Below, one piece after another: positions 1-8,708 of a stretch of 64,000 nucleotides of DNA. The stretch comes from UBA6170 sp942491385 (GTDB taxonomy: Bacteria > Chloroflexota > Anaerolineae > Anaerolineales > Anaerolineaceae). Within the stretch, counting starts at the first letter, position 1. Each line of letters starts with the position of its first letter. The position numbers and the translations under genes were made by a program. The stretch spans positions 124,001 through 188,000 of the forward strand of contig CALOAF010000011.1 in assembly GCA_942491385.1 (NCBI GenBank), in the 5' to 3' direction. The notes below the pieces were generated by a model, which was not told where the DNA came from, did not search any database, and saw only the letters and a program-made list of their open reading frames with translations.

Positions 1-359
1 ACACTAACCTGGTCCTGAATCCAGTCCCACTGGACAGCCTGTTCGGGGAAGACTCCCAAATGGCGCGACGCGCTTTTTTGTGCCCAGAAAGAGAGTTTTT
101 TGTATTGCATTTTCCAGCGTTCTTCCATGGGACGATGCTCAACCCAATGTCCACCATTCTTCTCGGCGGAGGAAAGGAATTCTGCGTGTGCCTGGTTCCA
201 AACTTTCTCAGGTTTTCCGGGCATCCAGATGGCTTCTGGTTCAGGACGTTTGATCATATAGGGGCCAAAGCGCTCTAATTTTGAGCCGTTTCCGCTATCA
301 ACCAACTCGTAATCTTTCCAGCCGGGTGATGTCAGGAGATTAATTGGAGGTAAATTCAT
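1..359 (-). CDS. SAM-dependent methyltransferase, N-terminal part (cut by window edge)
   Basis: The reverse strand is open from an ATG at 359 to the window edge, giving about 119 residues with no stop. The translation contains DYELVDSGNGSKLERFGPY near residues 17-35 and later LGVFPEQAVQWDWI. These strings are typical of the N-terminal region of a family of class I SAM-dependent methyltransferases resembling RlmI-type enzymes. The SAM-binding fold itself would lie beyond the window, so catalysis cannot be judged. A purine-rich AAGGA lies about 17 bases before the ATG, which is far for a ribosome binding site. The gene is divergent from the aminotransferase gene at 533. The family call is recognition from memory. 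Confidence 0.72.
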   Translation of the reverse strand, partial: MNLPPINLLTSPGWKDYELVDSGNGSKLERFGPYMIKRPEPEAIWMPGKPEKVWNQAHAEFLSSAEKNGGHWVEHRPMEERWKMQYKKLSFWAQKSASRHLGVFPEQAVQWDWIQDQVS

Positions 360-435
360 AATTGTTATCCATTTTTTCCTTATTTTACAGGACAATACGC
401 TTTTCTTGTCCTGATCTTGACGAACGAATTCGTTG

Positions 436-465
436 TTCGACAACCATTTCTAGTGAAAGTATAAT
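436..465 (+). promoter_or_regulatory. Sigma-70-like promoter upstream of the malY-like gene
   Basis: TTCGAC at 436-441 and a perfect TATAAT at 460-465 are separated by 18 bases. The start codon follows about 67 bases later. The -35 box is weak, so this is a candidate only. Confidence 0.5.
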
Positions 466-532
466 GCTTATCTGTACCGGTATTGAAATTGATGAATGAT
501 ATCTTTATGATTGATGGAGAAAAAGAGGAGCT

Positions 533-1702
533 ATGCAGTATAACTTTGATGAAATAATCCCCCGCCGTGAGACTGAAAGTATCAAATGGAATCTTTTTGA
601 GTCGGAGATCCTGCCATTTTGGGTTGCAGACATGGATTTCAGATCTCCAAAGCCGGTTATTGATGCTTTGGAAAAGAGAGTTAAACACGGTATTTTTGGA
701 TATCCATCAGAAGATAAAAACTTAAAAGAGGTGATCAGGGAACGCCTGCGAAAATTGTATCAATGGGATATCTCCGTGGAAGATATCGTCTTTTTGCCTG
801 GTGTGGTGAATGGGTTTAATCTGGTTATTCACGCACTCACCAAGCCCGGACAACAGGTATTGATGCAACCCCCGGTATACCATCCATTTTTGTCCGCTCC
901 GAAAAATGCTGATGCCCAACGAAAAGATTTACCACTGAAAATGGATTCAAATCACAGGTATAAAATAGATTTTGATCATTTCGAGGAATCAATTGATTCA
1001 AATTCGGGCTTGTTTCTATTGTGCAATCCTCATAATCCTGTTGGGAGGGTATTTAATGAACATGAATTATCAAAAATGGCCGAAATATGCCTGAAAAATG
1101 ATGTCTATATCTGCTCTGATGAAATTCATGCCGATATCATTTTTCCTGGTCATTATCATTTGCCGATTGCCTCACTGAGTCGAGAGATTGCTAAAAAAAC
1201 CATTACCTTGATGGCACCCAGTAAAACTTACAACATTGCCGGTTTGGGTTGTTCCTTCGCTGTTGTGCAAAATCCAGAACTTCGGAAAAAATTGCATAAA
1301 GCGCGGGAAGGATTGGTGCCTGAAGTCAATTTGTTGGGTTATACCGCAGCCCTGGCTGCTTATCAAGATGGAGATGAATGGCTATCTCAGTTATTGTTGT
1401 ATCTTGAAGGAAATTGGAACACGTTGGAGCGCTTTATTTCAGAAAATTTATCTGACATCAAAATAACTCCACTGGAAGGCACCTATTTGGCCTGGCTGGA
1501 TTGCCGTGATTTAGACCTTGATTCAAGTCCCTACGAGTTCTTCCTTCAGGAAGCTAGAGTGGCGTTCAATGATGGGAAAATTTTCGGTACGGGTGGTGAA
1601 GGCTTCATCCGCCTTAATTTTGGCTGTCCACGGAGCATGTTGGTGGAAGGTCTGGAGCGTATGAAACTGGCGATTGAAAAAACCAAACAGAAGGTAAATT
1701 AA
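533..1702 (+). CDS. MalY/PatB-type PLP-dependent aminotransferase (probable cystathionine C-S lyase)
   Basis: This is a 389-residue fold-type I PLP enzyme. The start follows an AGAGGAGC ribosome binding site. The N-terminus INFDEIIPRR-like pattern (NFDEIIPRRETESIKWN), the LPFWVADMDF string, CNPHNPVGRV, CSDEIHADI with the pyridine-binding Asp at about 196, and SKTYNIAGLG with the Schiff-base Lys at about 231 are the signature set of the MalY/PatB family. Family members cleave C-S bonds of cystathionine or cysteine, releasing pyruvate and ammonia, though some act as aminotransferases. Length is normal. The stop overlaps the next start (TAATG), so it is probably translationally coupled to the DUF218 gene. 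Exact substrate is not determined. Confidence 0.88.
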   Translation: MQYNFDEIIPRRETESIKWNLFESEILPFWVADMDFRSPKPVIDALEKRVKHGIFGYPSEDKNLKEVIRERLRKLYQWDISVEDIVFLPGVVNGFNLVIHALTKPGQQVLMQPPVYHPFLSAPKNADAQRKDLPLKMDSNHRYKIDFDHFEESIDSNSGLFLLCNPHNPVGRVFNEHELSKMAEICLKNDVYICSDEIHADIIFPGHYHLPIASLSREIAKKTITLMAPSKTYNIAGLGCSFAVVQNPELRKKLHKAREGLVPEVNLLGYTAALAAYQDGDEWLSQLLLYLEGNWNTLERFISENLSDIKITPLEGTYLAWLDCRDLDLDSSPYEFFLQEARVAFNDGKIFGTGGEGFIRLNFGCPRSMLVEGLERMKLAIEKTKQKVN

Positions 1703-2337
1703 TGGAGAGCGCTGCCCCCAATCAACATTCCAAATCAAACTCATGCCTTCAGAGCACCATTCTGTTTATGCTGATAAACCTTCTTTTTGCCATCCTCATT
1801 TGGGTTGGATTTGTGGGAGCGGCTGCATTTCTCATTGTTGAGGATCAAGTGGAACCTGTGGATGCAATTGTGGTATTAAGTGGGGATGAAGGGGACAGGG
1901 TGAATGAGGCGATTAAATGGTATAAAAATGGGTATGGCGAAAATTTGGTCATCACAAAAACACACACAGAGTATATTGGTGAAGGACAAACTTATAGCGA
2001 GAAGCTGCAGCGCTTGGCCATCGATGCTGGTGTTCCAGCAGATTCGATCTACATAACGGATGGGGAATCGTCTTCGACAGTGGAAGAAGCTCAGGCGGTA
2101 AAAATCCTGGCCAACCAACGCAACATACATTCCATTTTGGTAATTACTGCTCCCTATCACACCAGACGCACTCAGATCATTTTTAAGGACGAATTTAAGG
2201 ATATGGACATGAAAATAATTGTTCATCCGGTGCAGGATAGCTGGTATAGGCCGATAAATTGGTATTTATCTGCGCAAGGTTGGCGACAAACATTCACAGA
2301 ATATGCCAGTTTATTGTTAATTTGGTTCAAAGCCTGA
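1702..2337 (+). CDS. YdcF/SanA-like DUF218 membrane-anchored protein
   Basis: A 211-residue protein with one N-terminal membrane segment (about residues 22-45) followed by the DUF218 fold. VDAIVVLSGDEGDRVNEAI, NGYGENLVITKTH, STVEEAQAVKIL and LVITAPYHTRRTQIIF match the conserved strand-loop-helix blocks of that family. Members such as SanA and YdcF are linked to envelope permeability and cell-wall processes, but the reaction is unknown. The start overlaps the stop of the preceding C-S lyase gene by one base, indicating co-expression. No lipobox is present. The family call is firm and the function is open. Confidence 0.82.
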   Translation: MESAAPNQHSKSNSCLQSTILFMLINLLFAILIWVGFVGAAAFLIVEDQVEPVDAIVVLSGDEGDRVNEAIKWYKNGYGENLVITKTHTEYIGEGQTYSEKLQRLAIDAGVPADSIYITDGESSSTVEEAQAVKILANQRNIHSILVITAPYHTRRTQIIFKDEFKDMDMKIIVHPVQDSWYRPINWYLSAQGWRQTFTEYASLLLIWFKA

Positions 2338-2356
2338 TTGGTTGTGAGGATTGATA

Positions 2357-3757
2357 ATGTTGAAAAAACTGGAAAAACAGTTGCCATTCATCGTAGCTAT
2401 TCTATTACCAATCATACTAGCGTTATCTCTGAACTTATCTCCTAATTCAAAAACTATCGCTTCACGCTGGAAAAATTTAGAGATTTACCAAAATATCCAG
2501 CAACAGGAAGAATGGATTGCGATTGCTGAATCGATTTTGAGAAATCAACCCTGGCAGGCAAATTTATGGATTCGCCTGGCTGAGAAGCAATACCAAAGAG
2601 GTGATTTTAATGAGGCAATTAATTCCCTTAAAAAGTCGGAAGCGATTGAACCATTAAGTGTTGAACATACTATTTTGTTGGGTCAGGTTTATTGGGATGC
2701 GAATCAAAGGGAGAAGGCTTTTGTTGCCTGGCAATCCATTATTCAGAAATCGGACGCACGAGCCGAAGACCTACAGGAATTGGTAATAATTCAACAATTA
2801 AAAAATGATTGGTTTGGTGCATATCAGACTTTATTGAGCTGGCAACAAATTGAACCAGACAATAAAGACTTGGTCTCACCTCTGGCTTATTCGCAAATCA
2901 TTTTTGAACCTGAAGCGGCTATCAATACCATCAGCCAATCATATAATCGGAAATTACAATCCTACTTGCCTGAAATTGAAATCATACAACAGGAAGAGAA
3001 TACCGTTTATCAAATGATTTTATCCGGAAATCTCTTGGCCTCAATTGGTGAATGGCATTATGCTACAGCTGCCTATGCTTATGTCACTCGTATGGATCCG
3101 GAATATGCAGAAGGTTGGGCGTTCTATGGAAATGCTTTAATGAATTCTGGCAAGGATGGATATCCAGCTTTGAATAAAGCACTTTCCATCTCTCCGGAAT
3201 CGGTTATAGCCAAGGCTTATCTCGCATCCTATTGGCGCATACGCAATGATTTTGTTCGTAGTTTGGAGATTTATCAGGAGTTATGCACCGATGAACCCAA
3301 TCAAGCTATCTGGCAACAAGAATTGGGGCACACATATCTCCTGGCTGGTAATCCAGAAAAAGCATTACAGGCGTTCATTAAAACAACGAAGATAGAACCT
3401 GGAAATGCATATTATTGGATAAACCTCGCCAGATTTTGTGGGGACTATAAGCTGGATATACAAGAAATAGGTTTGCCCGCTGCCAGACAGGCTCTGCTGA
3501 TTGATGAAAATAATTGGGAAGCAAACGATACTTTGGGATGGTTATTGTTAATTCTGGAAGACTACACTTCTGCTGAAAGATTCTTAAGAGCAGCTTATAA
3601 TCAGTTACCCGAATCTGCCCTGGTCAATTTGCATCTTGGTCAACTTTATTATTTTCAAGAAAAGTCACAGCAATCATCTTATTTCTTGAAACGGGCAGTT
3701 GAATTTGCAGATGATGAAGCTTTGATCCAGTTAGCCAATAAATTTCTAAGCCCGTAA
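2357..3757 (+). CDS. Tetratricopeptide-repeat protein, membrane-anchored
   Basis: The chosen ATG at 2357 lies six bases after GTGAGGA; an in-frame TTG at 2351 is too close to that site. The 466-residue product has an uncleaved hydrophobic segment at about residues 10-30, then repeated 34-residue helical hairpins such as LWIRLAEKQYQRGDFNEAI and WQQELGHTYLLAGNPEKAL. These are classical TPR units, which form scaffolds for protein partners. No enzymatic domain is visible. It sits 19 bases after the DUF218 gene and shortly before a lipoprotein gene, so the three may form an envelope-associated operon. Partners cannot be predicted. Confidence 0.8.
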   Translation: MLKKLEKQLPFIVAILLPIILALSLNLSPNSKTIASRWKNLEIYQNIQQQEEWIAIAESILRNQPWQANLWIRLAEKQYQRGDFNEAINSLKKSEAIEPLSVEHTILLGQVYWDANQREKAFVAWQSIIQKSDARAEDLQELVIIQQLKNDWFGAYQTLLSWQQIEPDNKDLVSPLAYSQIIFEPEAAINTISQSYNRKLQSYLPEIEIIQQEENTVYQMILSGNLLASIGEWHYATAAYAYVTRMDPEYAEGWAFYGNALMNSGKDGYPALNKALSISPESVIAKAYLASYWRIRNDFVRSLEIYQELCTDEPNQAIWQQELGHTYLLAGNPEKALQAFIKTTKIEPGNAYYWINLARFCGDYKLDIQEIGLPAARQALLIDENNWEANDTLGWLLLILEDYTSAERFLRAAYNQLPESALVNLHLGQLYYFQEKSQQSSYFLKRAVEFADDEALIQLANKFLSP

Positions 3758-3789
3758 GTCTTTCCTAATTCATGCTAAAATTCTTGCTA

Positions 3790-4440
3790 ATGAAAAGAAT
3801 CGCACTTTTTTTTACTTTGTTAATTTTAATAAGTGCCTGTTCGGTGGCAGATTTTATTTTTCCAAAGACTACGGAGCTCCCTCCAACAGGAACCGTATTA
3901 TTCAGTGATACCTTTTCGTCGTCTGAAAGCGGATGGAATACCTGGAATCAGAACGGCTCTTATGTGATTTACCAGGCAGATGGAATGCGTTTTTTTATTG
4001 ACAAACCAAACTTAGATTTTTATTCTAAACCAGGGTATGATTTCACGGATGTCCGGATTGAAGTGGAAGCCATTAAGGTGGATGGTCCGGATGATAATTC
4101 CTACGGCATAATTTGTAGAATGCAGGATGAAAAAAATTATTATGCCTTTGTGATCAGCAGTGATGGGTACGCCGGGATTTTTCGGGTGCAGGAAGGGATT
4201 TACCAATTGATTAACAGTGATTCGATGGAATTTGCTCCATCGGTGCGGCAAGGCCAGGCCATTAACTATTTGGTGGCTACCTGTCAGGGAGATCAGTTAA
4301 GTTTTGATATTAATGGTGAGAATCAAATTTCGATTAAGGATGATCGGTTGATGAATGGAGATGTGGGTCTCATCGCAGGAAGTTTTGAAGAACCAGGTGT
4401 AGATATCTTCTTCGATAATTTAACAGTCTTTCAGCCATAA
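3790..4440 (+). CDS. Lipoprotein with a concanavalin/laminin-like (DUF1080-type) beta fold
   Basis: The protein begins with a type II signal peptide, MKRIALFFTLLILISAC, whose Cys is the predicted lipidation site at residue 17. An in-frame ATG at 3772 would add six residues, but a start immediately before KR gives a more normal signal peptide. Neither start has a clear ribosome binding site. After a short linker, the segment FSDTFSSSESGWNTWN and later DVRIEVEAIKVDGPDDNSYG, then FDNLTVFQP at the C-terminus, has the pattern of single-domain jelly-roll proteins common on Chloroflexota surfaces. It is probably anchored outside the membrane, and its ligand is unknown. The gene follows the TPR gene in the same direction. 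Confidence 0.78.
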   Translation: MKRIALFFTLLILISACSVADFIFPKTTELPPTGTVLFSDTFSSSESGWNTWNQNGSYVIYQADGMRFFIDKPNLDFYSKPGYDFTDVRIEVEAIKVDGPDDNSYGIICRMQDEKNYYAFVISSDGYAGIFRVQEGIYQLINSDSMEFAPSVRQGQAINYLVATCQGDQLSFDINGENQISIKDDRLMNGDVGLIAGSFEEPGVDIFFDNLTVFQP

Positions 4441-4455
4441 ATTTATATAAAGATT

Positions 4456-5754
4456 ATGAATGTTTATTTTGATACCATTGGTTGTCGCCTCAACCAGAGT
4501 GAAATAGAAATCATGGCTGCTCAGTTCCGCCGAGCTGGGCATATCGTTGTGGCTGATGCCACTCACGCAGATTTGGTCGTTGTGAATACTTGTACGGTGA
4601 CCAGTGCAGCAGCATCGGATTCCCGCCAGAAAATTCGTCAGGCAGCTCATAAGGGAGCTGGTCAAATTATAGCAACTGGATGCTGGGCAACACTTGAACC
4701 ACAAGCGGCTTTGAACCTGCCTGGTGTTGAGAATGTTGTTCTAAATGAGAACAAAGATCATCTGGTTTCTGATTTTTTGCAGATAACACCTATGGCTTTT
4801 GATCTGGAACCTCTGGCTCGGGAGTCTTTACCCGGTGACCACCAAAGAACGCGGGCATTTCTGAAAGTGCAAGACGGTTGTGATAATTTTTGTACATTTT
4901 GTATCACCAAGGTAGCAAGAGGGAAAGGTAAAAGCCGTTCCCTGTTAGAGGTTATGAGGGACGTCAAAAGTGCCCTGGATGGAGGCGTCAAGGAAATCGT
5001 ATTGACGGGAGTTCATTTGGGCTCGTGGGGCAGGGATCTGGATGAGAAATACCATCTACGGGATCTGATTGAAACTATCTTAAACGAACCATCTGTTACA
5101 AGATTGAGATTATCATCGCTGGAACCATGGGATTTGGGAGAGAAATTTTTCAGCCTGTGGGAGGATAGCCGCTTATGCCCGCATATCCACTTACCCTTAC
5201 AGTCGGGATCAGCTATCGTTCTAAAAAGAATGGCCCGCAAAACGACTCCTGAAAAATTCTTGCAAATTGTTCAGGATGCCCGTGCAGTTGTTTCTGAAAT
5301 GGCAATCACTACCGACATGATCGTAGGTTTTCCTGGAGAAACGGATGAATTTTTTGAGGAATCGATGGAATTTGTTAAGCAGGTAAATTTCGCTGGGGGC
5401 CATATTTTCCCCTTCTCTGCTCGTCCTGGTACTGCAGCAGCTGATTATGAATACCAAATTCCGAAAGCCATCCGAAAGGAGCGTTCCGCTGCCATGCGAG
5501 CGCTTATTGCAGAGATGACACATCATTATCAATCTGCATACATAGGAAAAACAGTTGAAGTATTATGGGAGAGTGGTGAGAAAATGCCTGATGACAGCTG
5601 GTTGATGAAAGGTCTCACTGGGAACTATTTACGCATAGCCACCAAATCATCTGAAAACCTTGCGAACCAAATCAATAATTTAAAAATTAAGTGCTTTTCC
5701 AGTCATGGACTTTCGGGGGAGATAGATAATAAAAAATATGTATCAACTCAATAA
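4456..5754 (+). CDS. mtaB: Threonylcarbamoyladenosine tRNA methylthiotransferase MtaB
   Basis: This 432-residue protein has the three-part architecture of radical-SAM methylthiotransferases. The N-terminal UPF0004 domain carries cysteines in TIGCRLNQSE, VVNTCTVTSAA and ATGCWATLEP. The radical-SAM core carries the CxxxCxxC motif in DGCDNFCTFC. A short TRAM-like tail follows. GCRLNQ with VVNTCTVT distinguishes MtaB from MiaB and RimO. The enzyme inserts a methylthio group at C2 of t6A37 in tRNAs reading ANN codons. It lies 15 bases after the lipoprotein gene on the same strand. No defects are visible. Confidence 0.92.
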   Translation: MNVYFDTIGCRLNQSEIEIMAAQFRRAGHIVVADATHADLVVVNTCTVTSAAASDSRQKIRQAAHKGAGQIIATGCWATLEPQAALNLPGVENVVLNENKDHLVSDFLQITPMAFDLEPLARESLPGDHQRTRAFLKVQDGCDNFCTFCITKVARGKGKSRSLLEVMRDVKSALDGGVKEIVLTGVHLGSWGRDLDEKYHLRDLIETILNEPSVTRLRLSSLEPWDLGEKFFSLWEDSRLCPHIHLPLQSGSAIVLKRMARKTTPEKFLQIVQDARAVVSEMAITTDMIVGFPGETDEFFEESMEFVKQVNFAGGHIFPFSARPGTAAADYEYQIPKAIRKERSAAMRALIAEMTHHYQSAYIGKTVEVLWESGEKMPDDSWLMKGLTGNYLRIATKSSENLANQINNLKIKCFSSHGLSGEIDNKKYVSTQ

Positions 5755-6022
5755 ATAGGGGTTAGTAAGTATTTTTGGCGAGAATCACTACAAAAAACAC
5801 TCTGACAGCTAAGATAAAAATATACAAAATTACCATTGTTAACATTAATAAATATCCAAATCTAAAAATGAATCGTCTCTTAATGCATGTATAATATTGA
5901 GGGTTAAGAAATTACTAAAATTATTAATATAGCCGTCGGATTTTCACAAAAGAATAAATTCTGGATTTCCTAAAAATTTTTCAATCCACCTATAGCTTTG
6001 TTTTCAATAGACTGATAAATAA

Positions 6023-7486
6023 ATGAATATGGTTCTTGTTCTGTTACGTAAAAAACATATATTATTTTTTTCTATCCTGATTTTATTGATCCTGACTTTT
6101 TTCATTGTAATTTTGATGCATGGGTATATAGGTAGTTATTCACGGTACATCGCTGATGATTATTGCACTTCGGGAAAGCTTGCTACATTAGGTTTTTGGC
6201 CAGCACAATTATTTTGGTTTAACAATTGGACTGGACGGTTTTCATTTACTTTCTTTGTCTCTTTAATAGAATTATTTGATTCAAATATTGTTATGTTTCT
6301 ACCAACAATATTTATATTCATGATATTAATCTCGGGGTATTTTCTGATCTACTCAATTATTAAAAATATCCAAATATATAATCGTCGAATATTAGCTTTA
6401 TTATTAACAGTTGGAATTATTTTCACAACATTTTTTACATTACCAAATATTGGTCAAAATTTATATTGGATGACAGGTGCAGTTACCTACCTTTTTCCCA
6501 TTAATTTTGTTTTTATTTTATATGGATTATTATTTTTATTCAGAGAAAAACTTCCTTTTCAACGTTGGTTTGGTAATATATTTTTTGGTCTATTTATATT
6601 TTTTTTAGCTGTTCTAGTTAATGGTTTTTCAGAGGTGTTATCAGTTTTACAGATTGTAATACTTAGTTTGATAATTCTTTTTTTGTTTTTAAAACAAAGA
6701 TTTGAATCAATAAAAAGTTTGTGGATGATAGCATTAATTGGGTCAATTATTGGTTTAATTTTTATGGTATCAGCACCTGGAAATGAAATAAGATTAAGTC
6801 AGCATCCTCCAAATCCAGGATTACTCACTTTTCTTTATAATTCTTTCCGATATTTTTTTATATATATAATCTTATGGTTTGTTAAAAACATAAATATTAT
6901 TTGGCCAATCAGTTCATTAATGATCTTTATAACCTATTATGTTAAGACACATTTTTATTATGGAAAAGAAATATCATACAATTATTTCATTAAATATTCT
7001 TTCATGATTATTTCTGGATTAATCATCCTGATATTTTTCAGCTTTCTACCATCAGCCTGGGCGACTGCTGGTGCTCCGGAAACCAGAGTCTTAATTTTTC
7101 CAACTTTTTTATTAGTGTTTTTAATAAATTTTGTTTCAATAATTATTGGTCTATTATTCCAGGAAATTATCACAATAAAAGTAAATTACAAAAAGACTCT
7201 CTCTTTAATTATTGGTTTATCCAGTATATATTTTTTAATAGCAGTTCCTATTAATGAAGCGCGACAAGTTTATTTATTAAAGCCTGAAGCGATGACATTT
7301 GCGACCAGATGGGATGAACGAGAAATCCAAATCAGAGAGAAGATAAAGGCAAATGAAACCCATTTGATAGTAAAGATGATCCCTACAAATTTGATGGAAT
7401 TAGAATATCTACAAACCAATTCAACCCACTGGATAAATATTTGCGCCGCTGAATACTATGGTGTTGATTCAATTTCAGCTGAATAA
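6023..7486 (+). CDS. Polytopic membrane protein, DUF6056-like, in AT-rich DNA
   Basis: The 487-residue product is almost entirely hydrophobic, with about ten to twelve membrane segments and a loop near residue 50 reading SRYIADDYC, followed by NWTGRFSF. This short acidic first loop after the first membrane segment is seen in DUF6056 and related glycosyltransferase-like membrane proteins, where the Asp pair may bind a lipid-linked sugar. No function is assigned. The gene and its roughly 270-base upstream gap are visibly richer in A and T than its neighbours, with long T runs and many AUA/UUA codons, suggesting acquisition by transfer. A strong ribosome binding site is not seen before the ATG. 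Confidence 0.7.
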   Translation: MNMVLVLLRKKHILFFSILILLILTFFIVILMHGYIGSYSRYIADDYCTSGKLATLGFWPAQLFWFNNWTGRFSFTFFVSLIELFDSNIVMFLPTIFIFMILISGYFLIYSIIKNIQIYNRRILALLLTVGIIFTTFFTLPNIGQNLYWMTGAVTYLFPINFVFILYGLLFLFREKLPFQRWFGNIFFGLFIFFLAVLVNGFSEVLSVLQIVILSLIILFLFLKQRFESIKSLWMIALIGSIIGLIFMVSAPGNEIRLSQHPPNPGLLTFLYNSFRYFFIYIILWFVKNINIIWPISSLMIFITYYVKTHFYYGKEISYNYFIKYSFMIISGLIILIFFSFLPSAWATAGAPETRVLIFPTFLLVFLINFVSIIIGLLFQEIITIKVNYKKTLSLIIGLSSIYFLIAVPINEARQVYLLKPEAMTFATRWDEREIQIREKIKANETHLIVKMIPTNLMELEYLQTNSTHWINICAAEYYGVDSISAE

Positions 7487-7592
7487 AATCCAAAAGTATT
7501 TAATTCTATCAATAATAGTGTGTTTCTTATTGTTTAAAACAAATTAATCGATGGTTAAACCGAGGATAATTTTAGATTTTTGGTTAAAAAAC

Positions 7593-7628
7593 AAAAAGAC
7601 CGTAATATTTCAAAATTACGGCCTTTTT
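7593..7628. terminator. Bidirectional rho-independent terminator
   Basis: AAAAAGACCGTAAT at 7593-7606 and ATTACGGCCTTTTT at 7615-7628 form a stem with one mismatch and T tracts on both strands. It lies between the convergent DUF6056-like gene and the FW-domain lipoprotein gene and can serve both. Confidence 0.85.
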
Positions 7629-7642
7629 CCTAAACTTAGAGG

Positions 7643-8590
7643 TTATTTCACTATGATAGTTACTGGCAGATTACAAATTATTGTACTTCCTTGCACCACA
7701 GCCCAATTGGTGGTGTAAGTGCCAACTGCATTTGGGGCGAGCATATCAATCCTGATTTTTACTGAATCACCCGACTTTACAACCTCATTGAGATCAAAGA
7801 ATTTCTCATACTTTTGTAATTCTGTACCTCTAACATACTTGTAATCCGTTGTACCCAATTCCCAGGTCTTTCCACTGATATTTTTCACAGTCCAGACTGC
7901 ATCAAAATCATAATCTGGTTTCATTACTGTTGATAAAGCTGGTGAAACAGATACTTCACAGGTTGAGCTGGTTACAGGTGTTGTAACTGCCGGGATTGAT
8001 CCACTGGTTTCATTCTTGAAATAGTTATAAGCATATATACCTGCTGCGCTATCCAATCTTACTGTGATTCTCTCAACTTCTTTTACTTTTTCTGGTAGAA
8101 GAACTGTGAATTTGAATGTTCCTCCATTACCAGAATTGATCGTTCCGACCTCTACATAATCCTTAAAGAAGGTGTCAAATGGTCCTACTCGGATTTTAAA
8201 GATCTGGTTGGCTGGGAAAAGATCTGCCTGTACCGTTACAGCTGTATTCTTCTCTACGCCGGTAATCGTAATAATCGCTTTTGGTTGCTCTGTCGCTCTA
8301 ACGGTAGGTGTTGCTGGTATTGCAGTAGGTAAAATCACAGCTGTAGCAGTCGGCAAGGGTGTAGATGAAGGCAAAGGCTCTTGTGTGGGTGCTACAGTGG
8401 GTAGCTCAGGTAATGCGGTTGCGGTTGATTCTTTTACTGTTTCGGCAGCCATTGTTTGTACTACTTCCGTCCGGATTGCATCCAGTGCTTTATCAATTTC
8501 TTCTGGTGAGACAGTCGGCGAACTACCTGGACCACAAGCAGCCAGGAATGCAATCAAAATAATGCTTAATAATAGTTTCATGTTTCTCAT
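7643..8590 (-). CDS. Lipoprotein with C-terminal NBR1-type FW (Ig-like) domain
   Basis: The start at 8590 is set by AAGGAG seven bases upstream; longer in-frame openings lack such a site. The 315-residue product begins with a lipoprotein signal ending LIAFLAAC. A Thr/Pro/Ala-rich linker (about residues 60-105) probably spans the cell wall. The C-terminal 110 residues contain DAVWTVKNISGKTWE, VRGTE and GTYTTNWAVVQGSTIICNLPV. This is the four-tryptophan (FW, NBR1-like) Ig fold known from the autophagy receptor NBR1 and from many Chloroflexota surface proteins. The ligand is unknown. It is convergent with the upstream gene across a shared terminator. Confidence 0.85.
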   Translation of the reverse strand: MRNMKLLLSIILIAFLAACGPGSSPTVSPEEIDKALDAIRTEVVQTMAAETVKESTATALPELPTVAPTQEPLPSSTPLPTATAVILPTAIPATPTVRATEQPKAIITITGVEKNTAVTVQADLFPANQIFKIRVGPFDTFFKDYVEVGTINSGNGGTFKFTVLLPEKVKEVERITVRLDSAAGIYAYNYFKNETSGSIPAVTTPVTSSTCEVSVSPALSTVMKPDYDFDAVWTVKNISGKTWELGTTDYKYVRGTELQKYEKFFDLNEVVKSGDSVKIRIDMLAPNAVGTYTTNWAVVQGSTIICNLPVTIIVK

Positions 8591-8708
8591 TTTAGACTCC
8601 TTAATAAATAAACTTTCATGCTTGAGACGTTGAACTCTCTGAATTAGTTCCAAAAGCAACAAAAAAAATGACCAGATTCTTAAGTTGGTCATTTTTGAAA
8701 ATCATTTT

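Noticed and set aside
60..278. 72-codon plus-strand reading frame at the left edge
   Set aside because: It lies opposite the clear methyltransferase N-terminus on the minus strand and has no family features.
8172..8633. 153-codon plus-strand frame opposite the FW lipoprotein
   Set aside because: It is antisense to the Thr/Pro/Ala-rich linker, whose repetitive codons give Val/Gly-rich antisense translation; no ribosome binding site.
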